Below, piece after piece: positions 34,587-43,946 of a stretch of 64,000 nucleotides of DNA. The notes beneath the pieces were generated by a model that was not told the DNA's origin, did no database searches, and worked only from the letters and a program-made list of their open reading frames with translations. Position 1 is the first letter of the stretch, and every line of letters begins with the position of its first letter. Source of the DNA: Flexilinea sp. (lineage in GTDB: Bacteria; Chloroflexota; Anaerolineae; Anaerolineales; Anaerolineaceae); contig JAPKMT010000001.1 of NCBI GenBank assembly GCA_026645735.1, positions 163,318 through 227,317 of the forward strand, given 5' to 3'. Both the position numbers and the translations under genes were made by a program.

Positions 34587-36170
34587 ATGTTTGAAACACA
34601 AGACCCGTTGAACACAATTTTCCCTGAAAGCACTGCACAAAACACAGATGACATCATTCTGCATGCCGAAAAAATCACAAAAGTCTATCCGGGAACCACT
34701 GCGTTAAATAATGTTGATTTTGACGCATATCGGGGCAAAGTGAATGTGCTGGTCGGTGAAAACGGGGCGGGAAAATCCACTCTGATGAAAATATTGGCTG
34801 GTGTGGAACAACCGACTTCCGGAAAGTTGTATCTGGAAGGAAGAGAAATCAGCAACGGATCCATCAAAGAAGCCGGGAGAAACGGGATCGGCATTATTTT
34901 TCAGGAAATGATGGTTTTTCCGAACCTCACGGTTACCGAAAATATATTTACCGGTCGTGAAAAACGGGTCAACGGAATTGTATCGGACAAGGAACAACGG
35001 GCTGAAACTGTGGAAATCCTGAAAAAGCTGGAACAGAAAATTAATCCGGATCAGTTGGTGGGAGAACTGCGGGTTGGACAGCAACAAATCATCGAAATTG
35101 CACGCGCTGTGTCGGAGAAGCGGAAAATCTTGATTATGGATGAACCGACATCGGCGCTTTCCAACGATGAAGTTAAGATTCTTTTTAAATTGATGCGGGA
35201 ATTGATTGCAAGCGGTGTGACGATCATCTATATCTCCCATAAACTGGAAGAACTGCTGCAGATTGGTGATACCATCACGGTACTGCGCGACGGAAATAAA
35301 ATGGCATCCGCTAAAGTAAAAGACATTAATCTGACCTGGATCATTCGCTGGATGGTCGGAGAAAAACATACGGTGAAATCTTATCACCAGGATCGCCGGA
35401 TAGGCGAAGAATTGATGCGCGTGGAAGATATCACGCTGCCGCGCATCGGCGGCGGCTATTCAGTAGATCATGTCAATTTTACAGTCCGTAAAGGCGAAGT
35501 TCTCGGATTGTATGGACTGGTTGGCGCCGGGCGTTCGGAATTGTTTGAATGTCTTTGCGGGCATGCCAAAGATGCTACGGGAAAAATTTTTATTCAGGGA
35601 AAAGAAATTAAAAGTAAACGAATTGACGAAAGAATTTCCGATGGGATCATCCTTGTTCCGGAAAACCGCCAGGTGGATGGACTGGTTCAGACCATGTCAG
35701 TCGGTGGAAACGTCGTCCTTTCCAGCCTGCAGAATCTGATGAAAGGTTTCTGGATTTCGGCTCGCCAGGAAAAAAAAGCGGTTATTCAAAAAGTCGAAGA
35801 AATCCATATTAAAGTGCCGGATACCAAGAACCTGATCACATCCCTCAGCGGCGGAAATCAGCAGAAAGTGGTTGTGTCTCGCGCATTGCTGACGAATCCG
35901 ACGATTTTACTGCTGGACGAACCGACACGCGGTATTGATGTCGGCGCAAAAGCTGAAATTTTCCAGCTTGTCAATGAGCTGGCATCCAGAGGATACGGGA
36001 TCATATTTGTATCAACAGAATTAAAAGAGGTGATTTCTGTATCGGATCGCATTCTGGTCATGTCAAAAGGGAAAATCACTGGAGAATTTACACGGGAAGA
36101 AGCAACCGAAGAAGCGCTTGTCACTGCATCCGCCATCGGTCATGAACTTGAAGGAGTAAAGAATGCCTGA
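34587..36170 (+). CDS. Ribose-type sugar ABC transporter, tandem ATPase
   Basis: A 527-aa protein with two ABC domains. Domain 1 has Walker A GENGAGKST, a signature region written ELRVGQQQIIEIARA, and Walker B ILIMDEPTSALS. Domain 2 has a degenerate P-loop (GLVGAGRSE), a proper signature SLSGGNQQKVVVSRAL and ILLLDEPTRGIDVG, as usual for RbsA-like proteins. ATG 34587 lies 1 bp after the DUF2291 stop. It overlaps the permease gene by 8 bp. It drives import of the operon's sugar. Confidence 0.93.
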   Translation: MFETQDPLNTIFPESTAQNTDDIILHAEKITKVYPGTTALNNVDFDAYRGKVNVLVGENGAGKSTLMKILAGVEQPTSGKLYLEGREISNGSIKEAGRNGIGIIFQEMMVFPNLTVTENIFTGREKRVNGIVSDKEQRAETVEILKKLEQKINPDQLVGELRVGQQQIIEIARAVSEKRKILIMDEPTSALSNDEVKILFKLMRELIASGVTIIYISHKLEELLQIGDTITVLRDGNKMASAKVKDINLTWIIRWMVGEKHTVKSYHQDRRIGEELMRVEDITLPRIGGGYSVDHVNFTVRKGEVLGLYGLVGAGRSELFECLCGHAKDATGKIFIQGKEIKSKRIDERISDGIILVPENRQVDGLVQTMSVGGNVVLSSLQNLMKGFWISARQEKKAVIQKVEEIHIKVPDTKNLITSLSGGNQQKVVVSRALLTNPTILLLDEPTRGIDVGAKAEIFQLVNELASRGYGIIFVSTELKEVISVSDRILVMSKGKITGEFTREEATEEALVTASAIGHELEGVKNA

Positions 36171-37221
36171 AATAAAAGGGAAAAAAGCAAATTGGCTGAA
36201 GATTGAATCATTCATAATGAAAGGCCGTGCATTTATTGCGTTGATTTTTGTATTGATCATCTTCACAATCATCGTTCCGAACTTTGTGAATTCGACCAAT
36301 CTGGTAGTGATGACAAAGCATGTGGCGATTTATGCGACCCTGGCGATCGGAATGACCTTTGTGATCCTTACCGGAGGCATCGATCTCTCTGTCGGTTCGA
36401 TTGCCGGTTTGTGCGCGATGATGGCGGGAGGATTTATTAACGAGGGGATCACCATCGGATCGAACACCTTTTATCCATCGGTCCCGATGGTTCTGATCCT
36501 GACCATGGCGATTGGTACTTTTTGCGGAATTATTAACGGTTTTATTATTGCGAAGTTTAATGTTGCAGCATTTATTGCAACCCTGGGAATGTGGTATGTT
36601 GCGCGCGGTTTTGCCCAGATTCGTTCCAACGGTCTGACGTTCCCGAATCTGGTTGGACGGCCGGAACTGGGGAACACCGGTTTTCCGCTTTTAGGGGCTG
36701 GTTCCTTCCTGGGCGTCAGCTACAGCATCTGGATCATGCTGGCCTTCATGCTCGCCTCGATCTTTATCACCCGAAAACTGCCCTTTGGACGCCATGTCTA
36801 TGCCATTGGCGGCAATGAAAAGGCAGCCCGCATGTCTGGTGTGTCCATTGATAAGACAAAAATCGGTGTCTATGCAATTTCCGGTTTCTGTTCCTCAGTA
36901 GTCGGTTTGATTATCGCCTCTCAACTGGTGGCCTCACACCCCATGACGGGTGATTCCTATGAAATGACGGCCATCGCCGCAGTTGTTCTGGGCGGGGCTT
37001 CCCTTTCCGGCGGAATTGGCAGCATTGGTGGAACAGTCATCGGAGCCTTTGTGATCGGTATCCTTTCTGATGGTCTGGTCATGGCAGGTGTCTCTTCGTT
37101 CTGGCAGCAGGTTGCCAAGGGAATCGTCATCGTTTTTGCGGTCATCATCGACCAGGTGCAGCGCAGACTTCAGGAGCGTGTTTCGCTTTCCCAGCAAGTC
37201 GAAGAAAAAGAGAACGCATAG
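36163..37221 (+). CDS. Ribose-type sugar ABC transporter, permease
   Basis: A 352-aa membrane protein of the RbsC family with eight to ten helices. TLAIGMTFVILTGGIDLSVGSIAGL, the EAA-like GGNEKAARMSGVSIDKTK and AAVVLGGASLSGGIGS are family signatures. It forms the channel with the preceding ATPase. Confidence 0.93.
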   Translation: MPEIKGKKANWLKIESFIMKGRAFIALIFVLIIFTIIVPNFVNSTNLVVMTKHVAIYATLAIGMTFVILTGGIDLSVGSIAGLCAMMAGGFINEGITIGSNTFYPSVPMVLILTMAIGTFCGIINGFIIAKFNVAAFIATLGMWYVARGFAQIRSNGLTFPNLVGRPELGNTGFPLLGAGSFLGVSYSIWIMLAFMLASIFITRKLPFGRHVYAIGGNEKAARMSGVSIDKTKIGVYAISGFCSSVVGLIIASQLVASHPMTGDSYEMTAIAAVVLGGASLSGGIGSIGGTVIGAFVIGILSDGLVMAGVSSFWQQVAKGIVIVFAVIIDQVQRRLQERVSLSQQVEEKENA

Positions 37222-38268
<1,047 letters not shown>

Positions 38269-38286
38269 GCGATTCTCAGCTTTCAC

Positions 38287-38314
38287 GAAGGAACGGATTC
38301 ATTTCCGTTCCTTC
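38287..38314 (+). terminator. Hairpin after the binding-protein gene
   Basis: GAAGGAACGGA, a short loop, then TCCGTTCCTTC, 18 bp after the stop. The following T-run is weak (ATTTCCTTTCC), so termination may be partial. Confidence 0.55.
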
Positions 38315-38559
38315 ATTTCCTTTCCAATCAGGGAATCCTGCGCGCGGATTTTCTCGTCGGAAAGGAAATATAACGGACTGATGAGCATGATTATCTTGTA
38401 ATCCCTTTTCTATAGAATACCATGCACTGTACGGCTCAATCGCAGTTCGTTTTGGAAGCATCAGATGACCAGAAGCCAATTTCCGAATCTCCCATCCAAT
38501 CATGGAAAGCGGATGAAAAGGTTTCAGGTTTTGGAAATTACAGGGATTCGAAATGTAAG

Positions 38560-38690
38560 TCAGTAATTCGAAAAATGAACCAACCTTTCGAATCGATCGG
38601 GATATCTTGTTGTTATGTTGTTTTTGCGTTTTATGCAAAAATATATTTACAATAGAATTCCCTGTTTTATTCGATAATTCGTAATCAATT
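38560..38690. repeat. Hairpin repeat, copy 9 (imperfect)
   Basis: AGTAATTCGAAAAATGAACC and CCTTTCGAATCGATC precede an imperfect stem (TTGTTATGTTGTTTTTGCG against TGCAAAAATATATTTACAA); AGAATTCCCTGTTTTATTCG follows. The arms no longer pair perfectly, so this is a decayed copy. It lies between the transporter genes and the isomerase gene. Confidence 0.72.
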
Positions 38691-38732
38691 AGAATTGCAG
38701 TTTAATTATTCAGAACGATATCAGGAGATCGT

Positions 38733-40139
38733 ATGAAAAAAATTACCTTAGCCGTTTTATTTGGATCGAGAGAATTTTTCCCTGCCAGTCTTGTTTTCGA
38801 TGCAAGAAAACAGATGTTTGCAGTATTGGAAGAATTGGGGATCGATTATATAACGCTGGATGAAAATACGGGCGTACATGGCGCTGTCACGACGTATGCG
38901 CATGCAAAGGAATGTGCAGAATTGTTCAAGCGTCATGCGGATGAGATCGACGGTATTCTCATCAGCTTGCCGAATTTTGGCGATGAGCGCGGAATTGCGG
39001 ATACGATCAAACTTTCCGGACTGCATAAACCCATATTGGTACAGGCTTTTCCGGATGATCTGGAGAAACTGGACGTGGCAAACCGCCGCGATTCTTTCTG
39101 CGGTAAAATCTCGGTCTGCAACAATCTGCGACAGTACGGCTATAACTTCTCTGTCACAACGGATCACTGCGTCTTCCCTGCTGAGGAGAGTTTTAAAGCA
39201 GATCTGCGAAAATTCGCAGGTGTCTGCCGCATTGTCAACAAGATGCGCCATGCCAGACTCGGAGCGGTTGGTGCCCGGCCTACGGCATTCAACACGGTTC
39301 GTTACAGTGAAAAAATGCTCGAAAATGTCGGAATCTCTGTTATCACAGCGGATCTTTCCGAACTGATTGGTCCGGCATCCCGGTTGAGCGATGACGACCG
39401 TATTGTCAAAATGGCACTCGAAAAAATTGACAATTACATGCCGCACGACGGCATCCCGCAGGAATCTCTGCTGCGCATGGCAAAATTCAAGGGCGTCCTG
39501 GATCAGTGGATTGCGGATAATGAGATTGATGCGACAGCCATCCAATGCTGGAATTCGATCCAGCAAAATTATGGCGTGAATGTCTGCACTTTGATGAGCA
39601 TGATGAGTGAAGATCTGATGCCTTCAGCGTGTGAGACGGACATCACAGGCCTTGTTTCCATGTATGCGCTGCAGCTTGCCGGCGCAGCGCCTGCCATTCT
39701 GGTCGATTGGAATAATAACTATGGCAGCAGCAAGAATCACTGTGTCCTTTTCCACTGTGGTAATTTCGCGAAGAGTTTTGTACCGGGCTGCTGTATGAGC
39801 AATGCAAAAATTTTGGCGACCACCATGGGAACAGAAAATACGATGGGGGTAGTGGAGGGCAGAATTCCAGGCGGCAAATTAACCTATGCGCGTGTTACGA
39901 CCGATGAGGTCAATGGTGTTATTCGGGCTTTCACTGGCGAAGGCAGGTTCGTCGATGATGAGTTGAAGACATTCGGCGCCCGAGCGGTTGTCAAAATTCC
40001 GGATCTTCAGGATCTGATGCGTTTTATCTGCCTGAACGGATTCGAACATCACGTTGCTATCGCAAAAGAAAACCTTGCGGAGGTCATCACTGAAGCTTTC
40101 GAAGGCTATCTTGGCTGGGAGACCTATCTGCACAGTTAG
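38733..40139 (+). CDS. L-fucose/L-arabinose isomerase-family protein
   Basis: A 468-aa protein with the fold of fucose and arabinose isomerases. The N-terminal part (LAVLFGSREFFPASLV, IDGILISLPNFGDERG) and the C-terminal domain (MGTENTMGVVEGRIPGGKLTYARV) match the L-fucose isomerase-like set. Metal ligands may be Glu and Asp in the middle (MMSEDLMPSACETDITG) plus a histidine in ILVDWNNNYGSSKNHCVLFH. It would turn an imported aldose into a ketose for the FGGY kinase. The exact sugar is unknown. AGGAG precedes the start. Confidence 0.85.
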   Translation: MKKITLAVLFGSREFFPASLVFDARKQMFAVLEELGIDYITLDENTGVHGAVTTYAHAKECAELFKRHADEIDGILISLPNFGDERGIADTIKLSGLHKPILVQAFPDDLEKLDVANRRDSFCGKISVCNNLRQYGYNFSVTTDHCVFPAEESFKADLRKFAGVCRIVNKMRHARLGAVGARPTAFNTVRYSEKMLENVGISVITADLSELIGPASRLSDDDRIVKMALEKIDNYMPHDGIPQESLLRMAKFKGVLDQWIADNEIDATAIQCWNSIQQNYGVNVCTLMSMMSEDLMPSACETDITGLVSMYALQLAGAAPAILVDWNNNYGSSKNHCVLFHCGNFAKSFVPGCCMSNAKILATTMGTENTMGVVEGRIPGGKLTYARVTTDEVNGVIRAFTGEGRFVDDELKTFGARAVVKIPDLQDLMRFICLNGFEHHVAIAKENLAEVITEAFEGYLGWETYLHS

Positions 40140-40161
40140 GTTCAAGAAGAAAAAACTCACG

Positions 40162-40196
40162 ATGCAGGTTTGCAACGGACAAACCTGCATTTTTTT
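40162..40196 (+). terminator. Intrinsic terminator between isomerase and rbsD
   Basis: ATGCAGGTTTG (40162-40172), 7-nt loop, CAAACCTGCAT (40180-40190), TTTTTT. It lies in the 75-bp gap, only about 5 bp before the rbsD Shine-Dalgarno, so some transcripts probably end here and others read through. Confidence 0.85.
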
Positions 40197-40214
40197 ATGC
40201 AGGAGAGAAAAAGA

Positions 40215-40613
40215 ATGAAGAAAAGTGGTATCTATCACGGAGAAATATCCAAAATCGTGGCGGAACTGGAACATTTTGACACCAATCTCATCGGTGATGC
40301 GGGCATGCCCTGTCAGCCGGGAGTGCCGTTCATCGATTTGGCAGTCTGTGCCGGTATTCCGGGTTTCTTTGAGGTTTTGGCAGCTGTTTTGTCAGAATTG
40401 AAAATTCAAAAAGCGTACATCAGCAGTGAAATGGAGGAAAAAAGTGCAACCGCTCATCAGCGACTGCTGGAGATGATCGATACTGATTTCCCGGTGGAAG
40501 AAAGACCACATGAAGCCATCAAAGCCATGTCCCGCGCTGCGAAAGTGCACATTCGGACCGGAGAATGCACTCCTTACTGCAATGTGATTCTGGAAGGTGG
40601 CGTGACGTTCTGA
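40215..40613 (+). CDS. rbsD: RbsD/FucU-family sugar mutarotase (D-ribose pyranase-like)
   Basis: A 132-aa protein. MKKSGIYHGEISKIVAELEH with the catalytic histidine region, IGDAGMPCQPGVPFIDLAV, and the C-terminal RTGECTPYCNVIL match RbsD. It interconverts ring forms of a sugar before phosphorylation. AGGAGAG (40201-40207) sets the start; an upstream frame extension includes the terminator and is rejected. Hairpin repeat copy 10 begins 8 bp after the stop. Confidence 0.88.
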   Translation: MKKSGIYHGEISKIVAELEHFDTNLIGDAGMPCQPGVPFIDLAVCAGIPGFFEVLAAVLSELKIQKAYISSEMEEKSATAHQRLLEMIDTDFPVEERPHEAIKAMSRAAKVHIRTGECTPYCNVILEGGVTF

Positions 40614-40618
40614 AAATG

Positions 40619-40697
40619 ACAGTTGTTCTTATGGTTTTGCGCAAAGCGCAAAACCATAAGAACAACTGGGAATCCTCCCCATATCTCGAATTACTGT
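40619..40697. repeat. Hairpin repeat, copy 10 (left flank missing)
   Basis: A 22-bp perfect stem (40621-40642 with 40646-40667) around AAA, nearly the same as copy 3, then CCCATATCTCGAATTACTG. The left TTCGAA unit is absent. Since it begins 8 bp after the rbsD stop it may end or protect that transcript. Confidence 0.85.
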
Positions 40698-40700
40698 TGT

Positions 40701-40729
40701 TTTACGGAAGCGTTGATTTGAGCTACAAT
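40701..40729 (+). promoter_or_regulatory. Candidate ribokinase promoter
   Basis: TTTACG (40701-40706), 17-bp spacer, TACAAT (40724-40729). About 90 bp before the ribokinase ATG. Confidence 0.4.
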
Positions 40730-40821
40730 AGGGGCATACGGTAAAAAAACGATGGGCTACTGCATTACGCAGAACACATTCTTTATTTGTCGCAATCATT
40801 TTCAGTCATTCAGGAGTCGTC

Positions 40822-41730
40822 ATGAAGAAACCAGTTATCTGTGTTGCCGGATCGGCGAATATGGATCTTGTTACTACCGTTCAACGGATGCCAATGGCAG
40901 GTGAAACCATTCATGGGAATGCTTTCAAGACTTATTTCGGCGGTAAAGGTGCCAATCAGGCTGTAATGGCGGCAAAATTGGGCGGCGAAGTGTGGATGAT
41001 TGCGAAAATCGGCGAAGATACATTCGGCAAAGATTATATGAAAAACTTCGCAGCCTGCGGTTTAAATACCAGTTATGTGTATTCAACGAAAGACGCATCA
41101 ACCGGCATTGCAGCCATTACCGTACAGGAAAACGGGCAGAATGCCATTATTGTGGTTGGTGGTGCAAATCTTTCTTTTAAAGAAGCAGAAATTGAGAAAG
41201 CAGCTGCAGCAATTCGCAAAGCCAATGTCCTGGTGTGCCAGAATGAGATCAATTTGAATGCCACACAGCGGTTCCTGCAGATGGCCAGAGCGCAGGGCGT
41301 TCCGACGATTTTCAATCCGGCTCCGGCACAGGACTTTTCGGAAGAGCTCTACCGGTTGTGCGATTATTTCTGCCCGAACGAATCGGAAGCATCTCACATC
41401 GTCGGATTTCCAGTGATCACGATGGAGGATGTGAAACGCGCCGGCAGAGATTTCCTTTCCCGTGGTGTTAAAAATGTCATCATTACGCTGGGCAGCAAGG
41501 GCAGCCTGTTGATGTCCCAAGAAAAATCGGTCCTGGTGGAAACGGAGAAGGTGACGGCCTTCGATACGACCGGAGCAGGAGACGCTTTTATTGGCACGAT
41601 CGCATATTTCATCGCATCCGGGACGCCGGTGGAAGAGGCAATGAAAAAAGCCAGTCATGCCGCCGCCTTGAGCGTGCAGAAACGCGGCGCTCAAAGGAGT
41701 TTCCCGACTTTCGCGGAGTGCGGCTTTTAG
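40822..41730 (+). CDS. rbsK: Ribokinase (PfkB family)
   Basis: A 302-aa sugar kinase. The N-terminal VAGSANMDLVTTVQRMPMAG and FGGKGANQAVMAAKLG are ribokinase hallmarks, and FDTTGAGDAFIGT holds the catalytic aspartate. ITLGSKGSLL is the ATP-binding part. It would phosphorylate ribose or a relative at C5. With RbsD nearby, D-ribose is the simplest substrate, though the promoter and hairpin repeat between them imply separate control. Confidence 0.92.
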   Translation: MKKPVICVAGSANMDLVTTVQRMPMAGETIHGNAFKTYFGGKGANQAVMAAKLGGEVWMIAKIGEDTFGKDYMKNFAACGLNTSYVYSTKDASTGIAAITVQENGQNAIIVVGGANLSFKEAEIEKAAAAIRKANVLVCQNEINLNATQRFLQMARAQGVPTIFNPAPAQDFSEELYRLCDYFCPNESEASHIVGFPVITMEDVKRAGRDFLSRGVKNVIITLGSKGSLLMSQEKSVLVETEKVTAFDTTGAGDAFIGTIAYFIASGTPVEEAMKKASHAAALSVQKRGAQRSFPTFAECGF

Positions 41731-41739
41731 ACGGTAATT

Positions 41740-41797
41740 CAGCAATTCGAAATTTTTTTCTCTATTCGAAAAGCATATCCCTATATCGAATAGCCGG
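41740..41797. repeat. Fused half units of the hairpin repeat
   Basis: TTCAGCAATTCGAAATTTTT runs into TCTCTATTCGAAAAGC and CCTATATCGAATAGCCGG. The central stem-loop is missing, as if deleted between flanking units. Confidence 0.7.
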
Positions 41798-41851
41798 AAT
41801 ACTTTTTTCTTGTTGCCTCTCTGGAATCATGATAAAATCGTTTGCGTATTG

Positions 41852-41937
41852 GGAGAGATGGCCGAGTGGTTTAAGGCGCCTGTCTTGAAAACAGGTATGG
41901 GGAAATCTCATCGTGGGTTCGAATCCCTCTCTCTCCG
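41852..41937 (+). tRNA. tRNA-Ser (UGA anticodon)
   Basis: A type II tRNA of 86 nt. Acceptor GGAGAGA pairs with TCTCTCC; the anticodon stem CCTGT/ACAGG encloses CTTGAAA, giving anticodon TGA; a long variable arm (TATGGGGAAATCTCATC) follows; the T loop is GGTTCGAATCC. The discriminator is G; the CCA tail is not fully encoded. A hairpin with T-run follows at once. Confidence 0.95.
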
Positions 41938-42030
41938 CAAAAAAATACACCCCCGGATGGGGGTATATTTTTTTAACGATAAGGGGATTCGAACCCGGGA
42001 GGGCTTGATGCGAGCTGGCGAGCATCGAGG
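41925..42030 (+). repeat. tRNA-Ser 3' end plus downstream module, copy A
   Basis: From the tRNA T-stem/acceptor end through the terminator, TTAACGATAAGGGGATTCGA, and on to GAGCATCGAGG. A diverged direct copy lies at 57017-57124. Part of the module (GGATTCGAACCCGGG) looks like a reversed tRNA T arm. Confidence 0.75.
41942..41973 (+). terminator. Terminator after tRNA-Ser
   Basis: AAATACACCCCC, loop GGAT, GGGGGTATATTTTTTT with one mismatch. A diverged copy of the same hairpin is at 57031-57067. Confidence 0.8.
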
Positions 42031-42043
42031 ACTGAGCGCAGCC

Positions 42044-42094
42044 CCAATAACCAAACAACCCTCATCCTGCCCTTCTCCCTGGAAGGGAGAAGGA
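42044..42094. repeat. Dispersed approx. 47-bp repeat (inverted relative to 29372-29418)
   Basis: AACCAAACAACCCTCATCCT followed by GCCCTTCTCCCTGGAAGGG, nearly the same as the reverse complement of 29372-29418. A half unit of the hairpin repeat (TCTTTTCATATTTCGAATTA) follows at about 42104-42126. Confidence 0.75.
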
Positions 42095-42145
42095 AATTCA
42101 TGTCTCTCTTTTCATATTTCGAATTACTGCCGTTGGTTGTATTGC

Positions 42146-42178
42146 TTGACAGAATTACCGATAACAATTTAATATAAA
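42146..42178 (+). promoter_or_regulatory. Candidate promoter of the second catabolic island
   Basis: A perfect TTGACA (42146-42151) followed by an AT-rich -10 zone around 42169-42178 (TTAATATAAA). The -10 is not perfect. About 55 bp before the cyclase ATG. Confidence 0.45.
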
Positions 42179-42231
42179 CATTACGATATTTTTACGTCCT
42201 TCTTATCAAGAGATTTTCTCAGGAGTGAATA

Positions 42232-42900
42232 ATGTATAAATTGTTATCTTACCCTATTTGTAAAAACATGCCGACGTGGCCTGGAAGCTCTTCTGTGGAC
42301 CTCACTCCCAACAGTTCTATCGATAAAGGTGATGTCGCATACACTTATACGATTCATTTGTTTAATCATTACGGAACACATTTCGATGCACCTCTTCATT
42401 TCAACAAAAATGGGCTGCCGATTTCAGAACTTCCCCTGAACACTTTTATTTATAACTCACCATTGTTGATCGATATACCAAAACAGCCCGGTGAAAAAGT
42501 GGAGCCGGCGGATCTGGAAATATTCGCAGATAAGATACTGAATTGTGATTTGCTTATGATCCGTACTGGTTTCTGGAAAAATCGAATGGAAGAACCGGAC
42601 GTATATGAAAAAAATGGTCCGGCCATTAGCTCTCGGACTGCCAAATGGTTGCTTGATAATTTTCTCAATATCAAAGCTGTAGCTTTGGATTTTGTGTCAC
42701 TGGCATCTTATTCCGACCAAAATGATGGAAATCTCGCGCATCAAATAATGCTCGGGACATTCCATCAACATTACATCTGTATTATTGAAGATGTAAATAT
42801 GGCAGACTTACCGGCTGATGGAATATGTAAGGTCGCTGCGATACCATTATTCGTGGAAGGTGTAGACAGTTGTCCTGTTACGATGTGGGCAGAATTGTGA
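42232..42900 (+). CDS. Cyclase-family hydrolase (kynurenine formamidase-like)
   Basis: A 222-aa metal-dependent hydrolase. HYGTHFDAPLHF is the zinc/manganese motif HxGTHxDxPxH of the cyclase (DUF1684-like/KynB) family, and a later histidine pair is in MLGTFHQHYICIIED. Known members hydrolyse formamides, lactones or related esters. It is the first gene of the island; the substrate is unknown but probably links to the imported compound. AGGAG precedes the ATG. Confidence 0.85.
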   Translation: MYKLLSYPICKNMPTWPGSSSVDLTPNSSIDKGDVAYTYTIHLFNHYGTHFDAPLHFNKNGLPISELPLNTFIYNSPLLIDIPKQPGEKVEPADLEIFADKILNCDLLMIRTGFWKNRMEEPDVYEKNGPAISSRTAKWLLDNFLNIKAVALDFVSLASYSDQNDGNLAHQIMLGTFHQHYICIIEDVNMADLPADGICKVAAIPLFVEGVDSCPVTMWAEL

Positions 42901-42944
42901 GAGCAAGCACTCCGGCGAGCAAAAAAGCGTAAGGATACGAACTC

Positions 42945-43946
42945 ATGACAATCCGCCGCTTTAAATCTTTATTGATACTGGGTTTAAGTTTGCTGTTATT
43001 TGCGTGTAATCTACAAAGTACTGGATTTCCCATTACTGAAGAGAATTCTGTTTCCGACAAAAAAATACCGAAACTCGGCCTATCGCTTGTTGAGACAAGC
43101 AATCCCTGGCGGACTGTTCAGATAAATAGTATCAAAGAAATCGCCCGATCCGGATCTGTTGAGCTGGTATATTACGAACCGGATGAATACACTGTGGAAT
43201 GGCAGGTGCAGAATCTGCGTAAATTAATCGAGGAAGGTGTCGATTATCTTGTAGTGGTTCCGCATGAAACAGCACCTTTACGGGAAATGTTGGAATTAGC
43301 GCGCGAGAGAGAAATCCCGGTCATCCTGATTGAACAGAATCGAGAGAGCATTCCTCGTGAATTATATGCAACACTCATCAGCACAGATTATATTCGGGAG
43401 GGTGAAATTTGTGCGCAAATGCTTGTTGAAAAATACGGTGACCGTCCATGCAATATTGTAGAAATCTTTGGCACACTAAATTCCCCGGTTACAAAGGGGC
43501 GTTCGGAAGGATTTCATCGTGTTTTATATAAACACCCAAATTTGAAAATTATTGCTTCGGAATATGGTAATTTTGACCGTGTTACAGCCCAGAAAGCCAT
43601 GGAAAAAATCCTGGTACAGGCATTGGATCAAAGGAAGCCGATTGACGCTGTATTTGCTCATAGCGATGAGGACGGTTTGGGAGCATTACAGGCATTGAAG
43701 GTTGCCGGTCAGCCTGTAGGAACCGATATATCCATTGTATCGATTAACGGTGTACAAGATGTTTGTAAAGCGATTATTGCGGGAGAATATCTCGGTACCG
43801 TAAAAAGTAATCCCAGATGGGGGCAAATTATATTGACGCTGGTTCAAATGATGGAACGGGGGACAAAACCTTTTCCGATGGTGATTATTCCTTATCGTAT
43901 TATTAATGCAGAAAATGCCGAAGAACGCTTCCCATCAGCGTATTAA
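42945..43946 (+). CDS. Sensory periplasmic-binding lipoprotein (ribose/LacI-type)
   Basis: A 333-aa lipoprotein: signal FKSLLILGLSLLLFACN with lipobox cysteine. The mature part is a type I sugar-binding fold (LGLSLVETSNPWRTVQINSI, LVVVPHETAPLREMLELA, IVSINGVQDVCKAIIAGEYLG). Its stop overlaps the start of the sensor kinase as TAATG, and the island has another binding protein next to its ABC genes, so this one probably presents the ligand to the kinase rather than to the transporter. Confidence 0.85.
   Translation: MTIRRFKSLLILGLSLLLFACNLQSTGFPITEENSVSDKKIPKLGLSLVETSNPWRTVQINSIKEIARSGSVELVYYEPDEYTVEWQVQNLRKLIEEGVDYLVVVPHETAPLREMLELAREREIPVILIEQNRESIPRELYATLISTDYIREGEICAQMLVEKYGDRPCNIVEIFGTLNSPVTKGRSEGFHRVLYKHPNLKIIASEYGNFDRVTAQKAMEKILVQALDQRKPIDAVFAHSDEDGLGALQALKVAGQPVGTDISIVSINGVQDVCKAIIAGEYLGTVKSNPRWGQIILTLVQMMERGTKPFPMVIIPYRIINAENAEERFPSAY

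Noticed and set aside
38276..38638. A 120-codon minus-strand frame after the binding-protein gene
   Set aside because: It spans a terminator hairpin and hairpin repeat copy 9; no family resemblance.
41810..42172. A 120-codon frame across tRNA-Ser and its downstream module
   Set aside because: It translates the tRNA and its terminator; such frames are well-known false genes.
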